19,017 nucleotides of DNA from CAYLNH01 sp964384625 (GTDB lineage Bacteria > Verrucomicrobiota > Lentisphaeria > JABSQK01), in the NCBI GenBank assembly GCA_964384625.1, contig CAYLNH010000128.1, positions 1 through 19,017 on the forward strand. Reading direction: 5' to 3'. Position 1 is the first letter of the stretch. Each line of letters starts with the position of its first letter. Of this stretch, positions 1-9,524 are shown one piece after another. The notes below the pieces were generated by a model. The model made no database searches, was not told the DNA's origin, and was given only the letters and a program-made list of their open reading frames with translations. The position numbers and the translations under genes are program-made.

Positions 1-28
1 TCTGGTTATTACATAAGGAATAAGCTGT

Positions 29-3000
29 ATGATGCGTGGAGTTGTTTCGACGGCGGCGGCCGTCCTTTTGTTTTTGTTTTGTGAAACCGTACCGGCGGCG
101 GAGATCGATGACGCGCGGCAGCTGTTTGCCGAGCAAAAGTTCGAGCAGGTGGATGCGGCATTGAAGGAGGAGTTGGCGAAGGCGAAGCCGGCGGTGGAGG
201 CCTTGAAGCTGTCGCTGGCGGCGGCGCGTGCGTCCGGCCGGTTTGTGACGGCGCAGAAGCGCATCACCAAGCTGCTGCAGGTGACGGGCAATCGGGAAGG
301 GGATCTGGTCTATCAGGGTGCGGTGATTGCGACGCAGTCGGGCGACGACCGGCTGGCGGCAACCCGCTTCGCGATGTATGTGCGCATGACGCAGGACAAG
401 ACGCCGAAGCTGGAACGGGCGATGCGCGAGCTTCTGCGTCGGGGTGTGTATCCGGATGAGTACGAGCGGTACGTGTCGTTGTACGGCGCCACGGACGACG
501 CCTGGCGGCTGGGCCTTCGGCAGTTGAACCGGCTGCTCGGGCAGTTTGAGGGCAAGAAGGCATTGCGTCTGGCGGATTTTCTTTTAAAACGATTTCGGGA
601 CCGTGACAAGCACGAATATCTGGCGCGACGACTGAAGCAGGCATCGGACAATTTCGAGCTTGGCAAGAGCGGCGAAGACCTGTACAAGCGTCCGTTCCTG
701 TTGCTGCTGGACAACGGGGTGAAGGGCATCAGCCAGCATTATCATCACCATTTCTACAATGCCTCGGAGAAGTACTTCGGCGACCGCGAACGAGTCGACA
801 ACCTGCTCAGGGCGCAGGCATTGATCGGGGCGCCGCTGGACGACCGTTTTTTCGGCCGGTTCGATCGGATGCGGGCGATCAAATCGGAAGCGGCGCGGTT
901 GGAAGCGGGCAAACGCTATCTGGCGTTGGAGACGATGTACATGAGTTCGGACCGGGTTCAGGATGCCTACAACTACGTTCGCCTGATCGGCGATTCGCCG
1001 CAGGTGTTTGCGGTCAAGAACAAGCCGCTGGTATCCGGGCGGAAGCTCGTGGAGCTGTTCGGGGCGATGGCGAAGAAGTACCGGGCGGCCGGCGCCTGGA
1101 CGGACTTTGATCACGTGCAGCGCCGGATTGCCGCGCATTACCTGGACGGCAGCCCGGTGTTGCGCACCAAACTGATCCGCGACAACCTGGATGTTTCCAA
1201 CCATCAGCGGTTTCATGAACTGCTGGATCTGACCAAAGGCGCCGACTTCGACCGGTTGTACGCGCGCTACACCAACGACAAGAGCTTCAGCCAACGGCTG
1301 ACCGTCGACGTTGAGTTGATGGGCTGGTACAACCGGCTCAAGCGCAAGGACAAGCTGACGCAGGCTGCCACGGACTACGTCAGCGCCTATCCCGGTTCCT
1401 TCAACCATCACCATGTGAACCACAACATTCTCCGGAGTCCGTTGTTGTCGCCGGACTGGCGTGTTTCCTTTGTGCAGGGCCTCCTGGCGCGCGGCGGCGC
1501 GAGCAGTCGCGTGCGGGAGATGGTCAAATGGATGGGGGGATTAAAGGAGTTCAAGAAGCACGCCGGTTTCAAGAAGCTGAAAGCCCAATTGGCGGCGGGC
1601 AAACCGGGGACCGACCCGGCGATGGCCGCCCATGTGAAGCTCTGCTCGATGCCGGCTCAACGGCACACGTTCGACAAACGCGTGAACGAAGTCGTGACGC
1701 AGTTCCTGGCGGCGTACAAAGGCAGGATCCCCGGGGACCGCGATCAGGCTGCCGACGCCACGGAACTCCTGGCGTACGACGTGTTCGAGCGCTACGGCGT
1801 CAGCCATTCGTGGGATTCGCGCCGGGGCATCGTCTTCTGGATTGAGAATTTCGCCCCGCGGCTGACGGGCGGGCGCGGTTGGGAGATGCTGATTCGTCGC
1901 GGCCGCGAGCACGGGCAGCAGGCGATTTTGCGGCAGAAGGCATTGCCGCCCTTCGTCGCGCTGGTCAAGCAGGGGCACGAGTTCAAGGGCGACACGTGGT
2001 GGCGGTGGGTTGAAGTCGGCAATGACCGCGGCGAGATGACGTCGCCGTTGACCGCGGTCTACAAACAGATGGGCGGGCCGACGGCGATCTATCACGTGTA
2101 CAACCAGCGCGGCCACATGGACCATGACCGCAAAGCATATTTTGCCGAGCTCGGCCGGGTGGCGAAGCAGTTCGGCTATGATGTCGGCCGGTCGGATCGG
2201 GCGCGGGACATGCTGCACAATCTGCAGCATTGGGCCGGCGACCGGAGCAAGGTTCCGGCGGCCTTATCGCGGCAGTTGTTTGAGACCTATCTGGAAGGCG
2301 AAAAGAAGAGCGGGCATTTCAACCCGTACTACGAGGTGGCGGCCTACGGCCAGCTGATGCGGTCGCGCCATCGGCAGGAGGCCGACGCGTTTCTGCAGCG
2401 CTACTTTGAGGTGATCAGCAGCCGCAGCGCCTGGGAACAGGCGGAGGCGATTCAGCGTCTGGTGCACCATGTCGGGATGCCGCGCGAGCCGGACAATCAG
2501 TTGCAGGACCGGCACCAGTATCACACCATCCTGAAGCGGCTGCAGCCGCTGTATGCGAAGATGTCGCCGGATCGCCGTCGCGGCATGTGGATCTCGAACA
2601 ACGTGATGGATTCCTTACGCCACGTTGTCCAGCACTGGGAGGATGGTCCCGAGAAGAAAGCCGCCCGCGCCTTTATCGAGATGCAGGTGGACATGCTGTT
2701 GGCCGGCAGTCGGTGGGAAGGGCATTGGCGCCATATCTACGGCCCGCTGGACCTGTTGGTCGATCACGCGATCGCTGCCGAAGACTGGGACCGGGCGGCG
2801 ACGCTGCTGGCCTATCACGCCGGCTGCTACCGCCATGAACGCTGGCACGATATCTATCGCCGGCGCATCGCCCCGAACGTCGCGCGGCTGGAAACGGCGA
2901 AGGCCCACGAGCTGTTGTTCGTCTATGTCAGCAGCATTATGCGGAAGCACGAGGTGCCGAAGGAGTACCTGAGCAAACTGACGCTGATCAAATCCAAGGC

Positions 3001-6000
3001 CGCCCAGCAGATCCCGGGGCTGATTCCCGTCGACGAGAAGAATCCGGCGTATCTGCTGCACCTGGCGTCGCATGCCTACAGCATCGGCAATGAGGGTCAG
3101 GCCTGGGAGCACACGGCCAAGCAGATCAAGTTGCTGCCGAAATACTGGGATGCGCTGGATCCGACGTACGTGGCCTGGGCCCTGGATCAGATGCGCAAGC
3201 AGAAGATGCTTAAGGACGCGCTTAACTTCGCCTTCCTGATTCTCGTGCGCGAAGCCGATCTCGACCCGGAGATTGCCGCGCGCGTGTCTCTGACCAAAGG
3301 CGACATCTACCGCGACCTCGAGAACTTCCGCGCCGCGCGCACGGAGTATGAATCGCTGCGGGCCAACCGGCGGTACGCCAATACGATCGCCGGCGGCGAA
3401 GCCAAGTTTCATCTGATCTCGCTGCTGATCCAGACGCGCGACTACCAGACGGCCGAGAGCTTCCTCCAGAGCCTGGCGAATTCCAGCAACATCGATATCC
3501 AGGCGGAAGCGTACTATTTCTATGCCAAAATGGCGTTTGATCAGGCGGATTACGCGATGGCCAAGGACAGTCTGGCCGAGGTCTTCAAACGTCGGCACGA
3601 CCACGTCAACGCCCGTCTGCTGGAAGGCGAACTGCAGGTGAAGACGAAAATTACCGATGACTATCCCGAACTGCAGATCGGCGATGCCCGGCTCAAGACC
3701 ATTGCCATCCCCGGCCGCGTGTTGACTCTGAAGCTGCAGGATAAGAACCTGTCGGTCGCCCGCGGCGGCGCGGCCATTCCTGTCGTGGTGACGACCAGCG
3801 GCGGTAAGGACAGGGAGACGGTGAAACTGCTGCCGAGCTCCGGCGACCGCACACTGTTCACCGGCAAGATCCCGACGGCTCTCGGCGTGGTGAAACAGGA
3901 CAACCTGCAGTTGGAGGTCCGCGGCGGCGATACCGTCAGCTATATTATCGACCCCGACTTTCAGAAGGCGAACGACATCACCTATCCGCCGAAGGAACTG
4001 CAGGTGAAAGCCAACGGCGAGCTGATGGCCAGTGCCGGCGAGATCCTCTCGAAGGAGGAGGCCGAGAAGCGTGAACTGGAAGAACGCCTGCGCCGGGCTC
4101 GCGGCGAGGTGGGCAGTGCCCGCTTCCGCGGCCGCAGCGGCCGCACGGTCCGGCCGGGCAGCCCGATCTACATCCAGGTTGTCGACTTCGATCGTGATCT
4201 GACCACGGAGCCGGACACCGTCAACGTCGACTTGAGCACGTCCTCGGGCGACGTCCTGAAAAACTTTGAAGTGGTGGAAACCGAGCCGCACTCCGGCATC
4301 TTCCGCGGCAAGGTGACCACCGGCATTCCGGCGCCGCGCGCCAGCGCGTCCGACACCCAGGAGGGGAAGAAACCGAGTTGGATGATCAACTCCACCCAGA
4401 CCGGCGTCTGGAGCAGCCTGGCCGACGGCAAGGCGCCGAAATGGGTCGAAGTCGACACCATGAGCTCGCACGAGATGGCTGCCGCCGAAGTCGTGGTCCC
4501 CGAAGTCGCGCCGATCAAGCGCATCGCATTGTACGGCATGCTGGATGATGACTTCGAGCGCCTGGCCTTCTATCCTGAAGAAGAAGGCCGTGACCAGGGC
4601 GGCTTGAAAGTGACCGTGGCGCCGGACCAGCGCGGCCATCGGGCGTCGCAGATTCGCAAGTACATCCGGGTCCGCGGCCTGAAGACCTATCACCAGACCA
4701 AAACGGAGTTCGACCGCGACGACACCTCTTACAAGGGGCGCGACGGCTGGCTGACCTGCCGCATGAAAGGCGTCTTCCACCTGCCGGAGAACCGAACGCT
4801 GGAGTTGAAGTTCCTGCATCGGCACTCGCCGCACGGCTGGCAGCATGCGTATCTCTACATCGACGGGGAGCACGTTCTCGGCGGCCGTCTGCACAATCGC
4901 GCGTCCATGGCGCAGACGCGGCGGCTGCCGCTGATCGCCGGCGTCCATCGCTTCGAGCTTCTCATTCGCGATCACTGGAAGGGGTCGAAAGTCGTTGTCG
5001 GCTACCGCACGGATGAAGATACCTTTGAGCCGCTGCCGGCGGCCTGGTTCGACCCGGACCAGAGCCCGGCGTTGGCCGAGGCGCTGAGTTCGCGGGCAAC
5101 CATTGCGAAAACGCCGAACGGTTTCAAAGCGACCATGAAGCAACCGTTGCGCCTGCGCCGCCTGAAGTGGGTCTTCGAGGAGTTCACCAGCAACGCGATC
5201 AGCGTCAAGGAATTGCGGGTGACCGACAAGAACCGGAAGGCGTTGATCCCCGTTGAAGCCGACTTCACGACGGGTACGACGAACCAGACGCTTGAGATCT
5301 CCGCCGGCGATGAAATCCTGGTTTCCTATGTCGACGAACGCCGGCTGGACACGCGGGAGCCGCGATTGACACAGCGGCTGAATTCGTCGTTCTTCAACGG
5401 CGAAATCGCACTCGCCAACGAGGAGATCGTGCCGGACGAACGCAACCCGGAACGCCGCTACGTCCGGTTTGAGCCGGCCAAACGCTGTCGCGCCGGGGAT
5501 CAGTTGATGATCTTCGTGACGGAGTCCGACGCCGATCTGACCGATGAACGCGACACCGTCGAGGTCACCGTGCGCACCTCGAAGAACGAGGAACTGAAAC
5601 TCAAAGCGCTCGAGAGCAATGTCAACCATCGCGAGTTTGAAGCGCACAGCGGCACGTTCCTGGCGGTCCTGAAGTTCGGCGACCGGACCGGCGGCAACAC
5701 GATCAGAGTGCAGCCCGGCGACCGCATCACGGTCAGCTATCTGGACCGGGAGAATACGCGTCCGGGGATCCCTGTGGTGCGCCGTTATACGCTTTTCGAA
5801 GCCGGCCTCGGAGAGCCGCAGACCACGGTGTTCGGCACCAAGGTGTCGCTGGTTCCGGATACCAGCGCCGCGGCCAAGGCCAAGATCGAGCGTCTGCGTC
5901 GTCTCGGCCGCAAGGACCAGAAGATCGAGATCTTCCGGCAGGAAGTGGTTGCCACCCATCCGGACTACAACTTCAATCCGGCGACGAAGACCGGCGACAA

Positions 6001-7705
6001 GGACGCCCCGATTCCCGTCAGCGTCAACGCGCCGTTGCTGTTCCAGGTCTCCTATCCGCAGATGGCCCTGCATCAGGGCAGTGTGATGAACGTTACGGCG
6101 ATGTCGGAGGCGGAGATCAAGCTGGCGGCGGAACAAAATCGCAAGCCGGAAAAACTGGATGTGCCCATGCACATCCGGCCGCTGGACCGCGTCGCCCGTG
6201 ATAAGGGATACACCGTGAAACTGCGAAACCATCATCGCCGCAACGACGAGCAACTGCTGGCCGAAGGCGTCTTCAGCGGCGTCATCCGACTGCAGATCGG
6301 TTCTCACGGCGATGCCGTCGACGACCTCGTCGTCGCCGGTGAAAAGGAATTCGTGGATCAAAGCCGGCGAGAGGCCCGAACCGAACACGACGACTATCGA
6401 TACCGGGTGCCGACGCTGCTGGTGTCCGGTTCGGATGTGGTCCGTTTGATCGTCAAGGACATCAAATCCGGCAAGACCTGCACGACCCGCGTCCGGCTGT
6501 TGTCCGACGGCCGCCTGGAGATCCTCGACCAGAGCTACACGTTTCAGAAGCCGGCGGTGCATATGGGCGAACGCTTCTACCTGCGCCTGACCGATCCGGA
6601 TCACGACAGCACGGACGGCCGCGACAAGGTCAAGGTCGCCGCCAGGTCGGCCTCCGGCGATGCCGTCATTCTGGAGTTGTCGGAGACGATCGGGCACTCC
6701 GGCGTCTTCTCTACGAGTTTCCTGCCGGAGTTCATCAAGCAGGCAAAGGTGAACACGAACGACAACAAACTCTCCGTGAACTTCGGCGACGACGTCACCT
6801 TCGAGTACGTTGACGACCTGCCGCTGTCCGGGACCGAGCCGCGTCGGGTTATTGCGAAGGGCCGGATGTACTTCGGCGCCAACGGCGAGCTGGCCGGCTT
6901 CACGAAGAAATTCAAAGACCCCGAGATGGCGGTGAAGACGCGGTTCCTCATGGCCGAAGCACTCTTTGAAATGGCGAAGGACCACCGCAAGCTGAAGCGC
7001 AAAGAGCTGGCCGACGAAGAGATCGATCGCGGCAAGCGCATCCTTGAAGAAGCGCTGCGCGACTATCCCAATACCTCGCTGGCGGCGCAAGGCGAGTTCC
7101 TCCTGGCCAACCTGGCGCAGGAGCTGGGCAAGCACCAGGAGGCCATCGGCCGCTATGCCAATGTGATCAGTCACTGGCCGGAGTCCGAGTATGCCGCGCG
7201 TTCGCAGTTCAAGAAGGCCATCTGTCTGGAGAAGATGAAGAACTACAAACAGGCCTGCGAGGAGTACGTCAAACTGACCTATCTCTATCCCGACAGCAGT
7301 CTGGTGGCGGATGCCACGGTGCGTTTGGGGAACTACTTCTATCGCAACAAGAAGTTCAAGACCGCCGGCCGCATCTTCTTCAAGTTCCAGCAGCGCAACC
7401 CGAACCATCGTCTGGCGGTGAAGGCGCTGTTCCTCGCCGGCCAGTGCAATATGCGGCAGGAAGACTACCGGACCGCGGTCCAGCACTTGAACCTGCTGCT
7501 GAAAACGTATGCCGACGATCACAACGTTCGGGCTGAAACGATGTACTGGCTGGCCGAGTCGTACTACCGCAGCAAGGATAACGTCAAAGCGTATCAGACA
7601 TTCAAGAAACTGACGTGGGACTATCCGGAGACGAAGTGGGCGAAGATCGCCCGCGGCCGTCTCACCGAGGAAGTCTTTGCGCGGATCGCGGAGAACGAGG
7701 AGTAG
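29..7705 (+). CDS. Giant secreted TPR protein with repeated beta-domains and a PA14-like domain
   Basis: The 2558-residue product starts with a signal peptide (residues 1 to about 24, hydrophobic core AAAVLLFLF, cleavage near VPAA/E), so it should be exported. Residues 25 to about 1200 are almost entirely helical and TPR-like. From about 1220 the chain becomes beta-rich. There is a first module (1220-1315), then modules with an acidic DxDxD loop and a later HSG-x-F motif at 1386/1421, 1834/1873 and 2189/2223, each usually followed by a GD-x-(V/I)-x(3)-Y segment. A PA14-like domain (about 1570-1665, with GW, LYIDG and HRFELL landmarks) interrupts the series. Residues 2295-2550 are clear TPRs of the YbgF/BamD style. 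The start at 29 has AAGGAA eight bases upstream; ATG at 32 is an alternative. It is the first gene of the ExbBD-containing block and shares its plan with the third gene. A periplasmic or outer-membrane scaffold role is inferred; no catalytic motif is visible. Confidence 0.9.
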   Translation: MMRGVVSTAAAVLLFLFCETVPAAEIDDARQLFAEQKFEQVDAALKEELAKAKPAVEALKLSLAAARASGRFVTAQKRITKLLQVTGNREGDLVYQGAVIATQSGDDRLAATRFAMYVRMTQDKTPKLERAMRELLRRGVYPDEYERYVSLYGATDDAWRLGLRQLNRLLGQFEGKKALRLADFLLKRFRDRDKHEYLARRLKQASDNFELGKSGEDLYKRPFLLLLDNGVKGISQHYHHHFYNASEKYFGDRERVDNLLRAQALIGAPLDDRFFGRFDRMRAIKSEAARLEAGKRYLALETMYMSSDRVQDAYNYVRLIGDSPQVFAVKNKPLVSGRKLVELFGAMAKKYRAAGAWTDFDHVQRRIAAHYLDGSPVLRTKLIRDNLDVSNHQRFHELLDLTKGADFDRLYARYTNDKSFSQRLTVDVELMGWYNRLKRKDKLTQAATDYVSAYPGSFNHHHVNHNILRSPLLSPDWRVSFVQGLLARGGASSRVREMVKWMGGLKEFKKHAGFKKLKAQLAAGKPGTDPAMAAHVKLCSMPAQRHTFDKRVNEVVTQFLAAYKGRIPGDRDQAADATELLAYDVFERYGVSHSWDSRRGIVFWIENFAPRLTGGRGWEMLIRRGREHGQQAILRQKALPPFVALVKQGHEFKGDTWWRWVEVGNDRGEMTSPLTAVYKQMGGPTAIYHVYNQRGHMDHDRKAYFAELGRVAKQFGYDVGRSDRARDMLHNLQHWAGDRSKVPAALSRQLFETYLEGEKKSGHFNPYYEVAAYGQLMRSRHRQEADAFLQRYFEVISSRSAWEQAEAIQRLVHHVGMPREPDNQLQDRHQYHTILKRLQPLYAKMSPDRRRGMWISNNVMDSLRHVVQHWEDGPEKKAARAFIEMQVDMLLAGSRWEGHWRHIYGPLDLLVDHAIAAEDWDRAATLLAYHAGCYRHERWHDIYRRRIAPNVARLETAKAHELLFVYVSSIMRKHEVPKEYLSKLTLIKSKAAQQIPGLIPVDEKNPAYLLHLASHAYSIGNEGQAWEHTAKQIKLLPKYWDALDPTYVAWALDQMRKQKMLKDALNFAFLILVREADLDPEIAARVSLTKGDIYRDLENFRAARTEYESLRANRRYANTIAGGEAKFHLISLLIQTRDYQTAESFLQSLANSSNIDIQAEAYYFYAKMAFDQADYAMAKDSLAEVFKRRHDHVNARLLEGELQVKTKITDDYPELQIGDARLKTIAIPGRVLTLKLQDKNLSVARGGAAIPVVVTTSGGKDRETVKLLPSSGDRTLFTGKIPTALGVVKQDNLQLEVRGGDTVSYIIDPDFQKANDITYPPKELQVKANGELMASAGEILSKEEAEKRELEERLRRARGEVGSARFRGRSGRTVRPGSPIYIQVVDFDRDLTTEPDTVNVDLSTSSGDVLKNFEVVETEPHSGIFRGKVTTGIPAPRASASDTQEGKKPSWMINSTQTGVWSSLADGKAPKWVEVDTMSSHEMAAAEVVVPEVAPIKRIALYGMLDDDFERLAFYPEEEGRDQGGLKVTVAPDQRGHRASQIRKYIRVRGLKTYHQTKTEFDRDDTSYKGRDGWLTCRMKGVFHLPENRTLELKFLHRHSPHGWQHAYLYIDGEHVLGGRLHNRASMAQTRRLPLIAGVHRFELLIRDHWKGSKVVVGYRTDEDTFEPLPAAWFDPDQSPALAEALSSRATIAKTPNGFKATMKQPLRLRRLKWVFEEFTSNAISVKELRVTDKNRKALIPVEADFTTGTTNQTLEISAGDEILVSYVDERRLDTREPRLTQRLNSSFFNGEIALANEEIVPDERNPERRYVRFEPAKRCRAGDQLMIFVTESDADLTDERDTVEVTVRTSKNEELKLKALESNVNHREFEAHSGTFLAVLKFGDRTGGNTIRVQPGDRITVSYLDRENTRPGIPVVRRYTLFEAGLGEPQTTVFGTKVSLVPDTSAAAKAKIERLRRLGRKDQKIEIFRQEVVATHPDYNFNPATKTGDKDAPIPVSVNAPLLFQVSYPQMALHQGSVMNVTAMSEAEIKLAAEQNRKPEKLDVPMHIRPLDRVARDKGYTVKLRNHHRRNDEQLLAEGVFSGVIRLQIGSHGDAVDDLVVAGEKEFVDQSRREARTEHDDYRYRVPTLLVSGSDVVRLIVKDIKSGKTCTTRVRLLSDGRLEILDQSYTFQKPAVHMGERFYLRLTDPDHDSTDGRDKVKVAARSASGDAVILELSETIGHSGVFSTSFLPEFIKQAKVNTNDNKLSVNFGDDVTFEYVDDLPLSGTEPRRVIAKGRMYFGANGELAGFTKKFKDPEMAVKTRFLMAEALFEMAKDHRKLKRKELADEEIDRGKRILEEALRDYPNTSLAAQGEFLLANLAQELGKHQEAIGRYANVISHWPESEYAARSQFKKAICLEKMKNYKQACEEYVKLTYLYPDSSLVADATVRLGNYFYRNKKFKTAGRIFFKFQQRNPNHRLAVKALFLAGQCNMRQEDYRTAVQHLNLLLKTYADDHNVRAETMYWLAESYYRSKDNVKAYQTFKKLTWDYPETKWAKIARGRLTEEVFARIAENEE

Positions 7706-7713
7706 GAGGAAGG

Positions 7714-7741
7714 TAATCGGTGATCAGTAATCGGTTATCGG
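7714..7741. repeat. Four tandem heptamers, consensus TNATCGG
   Basis: Directly after the first gene lie four perfectly contiguous 7-bp units: TAATCGG, TGATCAG, TAATCGG and TTATCGG. They resemble short heptad repeats of the kind known from intergenic regions of some bacteria. No function can be read from them. Confidence 0.7.
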
Positions 7742-7752
7742 AAGCAGAACCC

Positions 7753-7846
7753 GAATGTAGGAGCGGCGCCATGTGCCGCAGGCGCTCTGCGAATGCGGGG
7801 CCGCGATTCCGAGAATGCAGGGGCGGCTTCCACGCCGCGATTCCGA
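7753..7846. repeat. REP-like tandem hairpin units
   Basis: Three related units begin GAATGYRGGRGCGGC or a shortened form (7753, 7790, 7813). Two end in CCGCGATTCCGA (7801-7812 and 7835-7846). Units one and three fold into hairpins: GCGGCGC/GTGCCGC with a CAT loop (7763-7779) and GCGGC/GCCGC with a 6-base loop (7823-7838). The GTAGGAGCGGC...GCCGC layout resembles REP elements mobilised by RAYT transposases. No transposase lies in the window, so the link is inference. Confidence 0.6.
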
Positions 7847-7851
7847 AGCTC

Positions 7852-7931
7852 GAAAGGGGCGACATTGGCATAGCCCAGGGCACAGCCCCGGGGATCGAAA
7901 TTGAGACAGAAGGGAAGCCCTGAAGGGGCGA
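7852..7931. repeat. Intergenic repeat bounded by GAA(A)GGGGCGA copies
   Basis: GAAAGGGGCGA (7852-7862) and GAAGGGGCGA (7922-7931) flank an internal segment containing GCCCAGGGC and GCCCCGGGG. The right copy is preceded by AGCCCT, giving a small dyad CCCTGAAGGGG. Elements of the form AGCCCTGAAGGGGCGA with AGCCCAGGGC are common intergenic repeats in planctomycete-like genomes as far as I recall. The identity is not verified here. Confidence 0.5.
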
Positions 7932-7955
7932 ATCAGTTGAAATAGTTTGAAGAGA

Positions 7956-9515
7956 ATGATGAGAAGCATGAAGACATTTGCAGGGCTGTTGGTCCTGATC
8001 GGCTCGGTCGCGGGCGTGTTCGCCGGCAATTGGAAATGGCAGCTCGACGCGAAGCGTTACAAGTCGCTGAATATGTTTGAGCGGGCGCAGTACGACAAGG
8101 CGGCGAAGCTGTTCAAGAACAAGAACTACAAAGCCGCGGCCAGTGAGTTTGAGAAACACAAGGTCCAGTTCGAGGACTCCGCAATCCTGTCCTATGTCCT
8201 GTTCATGCGGGCCTACAGCCTGCACAACAACAAAGATCGTCACGCCGCCATCAAACTCTACAACGAAGTGCTGGATTTCTTCGGCGACAAGATCAGCGAT
8301 GCCGCCCCGGCATTGTATTTCCTGGGAATCGCCCATCTGGACAACGGCGATGTGCGCGACGGCATGGAAGCGCTGAAGGAAATGGCGGAAGACGAGGACT
8401 ACCAGAAGCATCCCCTGGCGGCCGGCGCCGTGCGGCGGCTGGCCGACAACTACTGGAAGAATCAGGAGAAGAAGAGTGCCGTCCGTTACTGGAAACAGGT
8501 GGTTCGTGACTTTTCGAAGACGAATGCCGACGAGAGCCGGAATGCCCGGCGCAAGGTGATTGGCTACTATGTTCGCCAACAGCAATACGCGGAGCTCGTG
8601 AGTTGGCTGGCCGGCGGCGACAGCCGCGACGACGCCCGGCACCGGCATTGGCTGGCCAGGGAGTGCTACGACGTCGCCTGGCACGGGTTCGACTGGCACC
8701 GTGGCTGGTCGAAGTATACGAAGTTCAACCGCAAGGTCCGGGCCGCGGACATCAAAGCGTTCTATGACTGGTTTGTTCTGCAGAAGCCGTGGTATGAGAA
8801 GCGGCAGGATCTGTGGGGGTTCTATCACCGTAAGCTCCAGTTCATCACGCACCGCTATGGCGATACCCGGGAACTGAACACCGCCGTCGATGAGACCGTG
8901 GCTTTTATCAAAACGATCAAGAAGAAGAGCGACCGGAACCACAAGTTTTCGTGGATGATCGATCGCCTGCGCGAGAGCAAGCGCATCGATCGCGCTAGAT
9001 ACTGCATCACAAAAATCACGGACCCGCCGTTTGCCGCCTACAAGGAATACGAGGTCATCGGTCACGGCGAGGGCAAATGGAAGGCCGCGATCGTCAAGTT
9101 GAAGGACATCCGGAAGATGGGCAACCAGTACTGGGCGGATCGGGCGCAAGGTCAGTTGGCGTGGGTCTACAAGGACGTCACCCGCGAGTACGACAAGGCG
9201 ATCAAGACCTACCGCGAGATCGGCCGCCCGCCCGGCACGCTGTGGAATATTCAGGAGTGCTATCACCGGTGGGGCAAGCTGTCGGAAGCGATCAAGACAC
9301 TGAATGAGATCGAGAACATGTTCCCCGAGGAAGGCTCGAAGGCCGCCTGGCAGAAGGCCGTGTACTACAAGCAGGCCGGCGACAAGGAGAAAGCCATTGC
9401 TCAGGCCCGCAGAATTTTGAAAATGTATAAGAAGAAATCAGCGGCATCCAAGGCCCACCAGATGTTGGAAGACTATAACGTCGACACTGGCGGCGGCGTG
9501 GTGCACGAACGATGA
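7956..9515 (+). CDS. Secreted TPR-repeat protein
   Basis: The product is about 519 residues. A signal peptide is evident (MKTFAGLLVLIGSVAGVFA, cleavage before GNW). The rest is helical with TPR-like pairs: near residues 40-100 (YKAAASEFEKH, then AIKLYNEVLDFF), 110-190 (LYFLGIAHLDNGD, then AVRYWKQVV) and again at 390-510 (YDKAIKTYREIG, AIKTLNEIENMFPEEG, AIAQARRILKMYKKK). No beta-modules like those of its neighbours are present. The start is uncertain: an in-frame TTG at 7947 and ATGs at 7956, 7959 and 7968 all precede the signal peptide, and none has a good Shine-Dalgarno at normal spacing. Its stop overlaps the next possible start (ATGA at 9512-9515), pointing to co-transcription with the third gene. 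A periplasmic scaffold or adaptor of the ExbBD-linked complex is inferred. Confidence 0.85.
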   Translation: MMRSMKTFAGLLVLIGSVAGVFAGNWKWQLDAKRYKSLNMFERAQYDKAAKLFKNKNYKAAASEFEKHKVQFEDSAILSYVLFMRAYSLHNNKDRHAAIKLYNEVLDFFGDKISDAAPALYFLGIAHLDNGDVRDGMEALKEMAEDEDYQKHPLAAGAVRRLADNYWKNQEKKSAVRYWKQVVRDFSKTNADESRNARRKVIGYYVRQQQYAELVSWLAGGDSRDDARHRHWLARECYDVAWHGFDWHRGWSKYTKFNRKVRAADIKAFYDWFVLQKPWYEKRQDLWGFYHRKLQFITHRYGDTRELNTAVDETVAFIKTIKKKSDRNHKFSWMIDRLRESKRIDRARYCITKITDPPFAAYKEYEVIGHGEGKWKAAIVKLKDIRKMGNQYWADRAQGQLAWVYKDVTREYDKAIKTYREIGRPPGTLWNIQECYHRWGKLSEAIKTLNEIENMFPEEGSKAAWQKAVYYKQAGDKEKAIAQARRILKMYKKKSAASKAHQMLEDYNVDTGGGVVHER

Positions 9516-9524
9516 TGATACACC

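Noticed and set aside
2615..7522. A 4.9-kb open frame antisense to the giant TPR gene
   Set aside because: It lies wholly inside the coding sequence in the opposite direction, has no ribosome-binding site or recognisable domain, and mirrors the GC-rich third positions of the sense gene. The sense protein has a signal peptide and clear repeats.
7714..7931. Possible CRISPR array
   Set aside because: Units are 7 bp or imperfect hairpins of unequal spacing, with no constant repeat of about 23-40 bp and no spacers.
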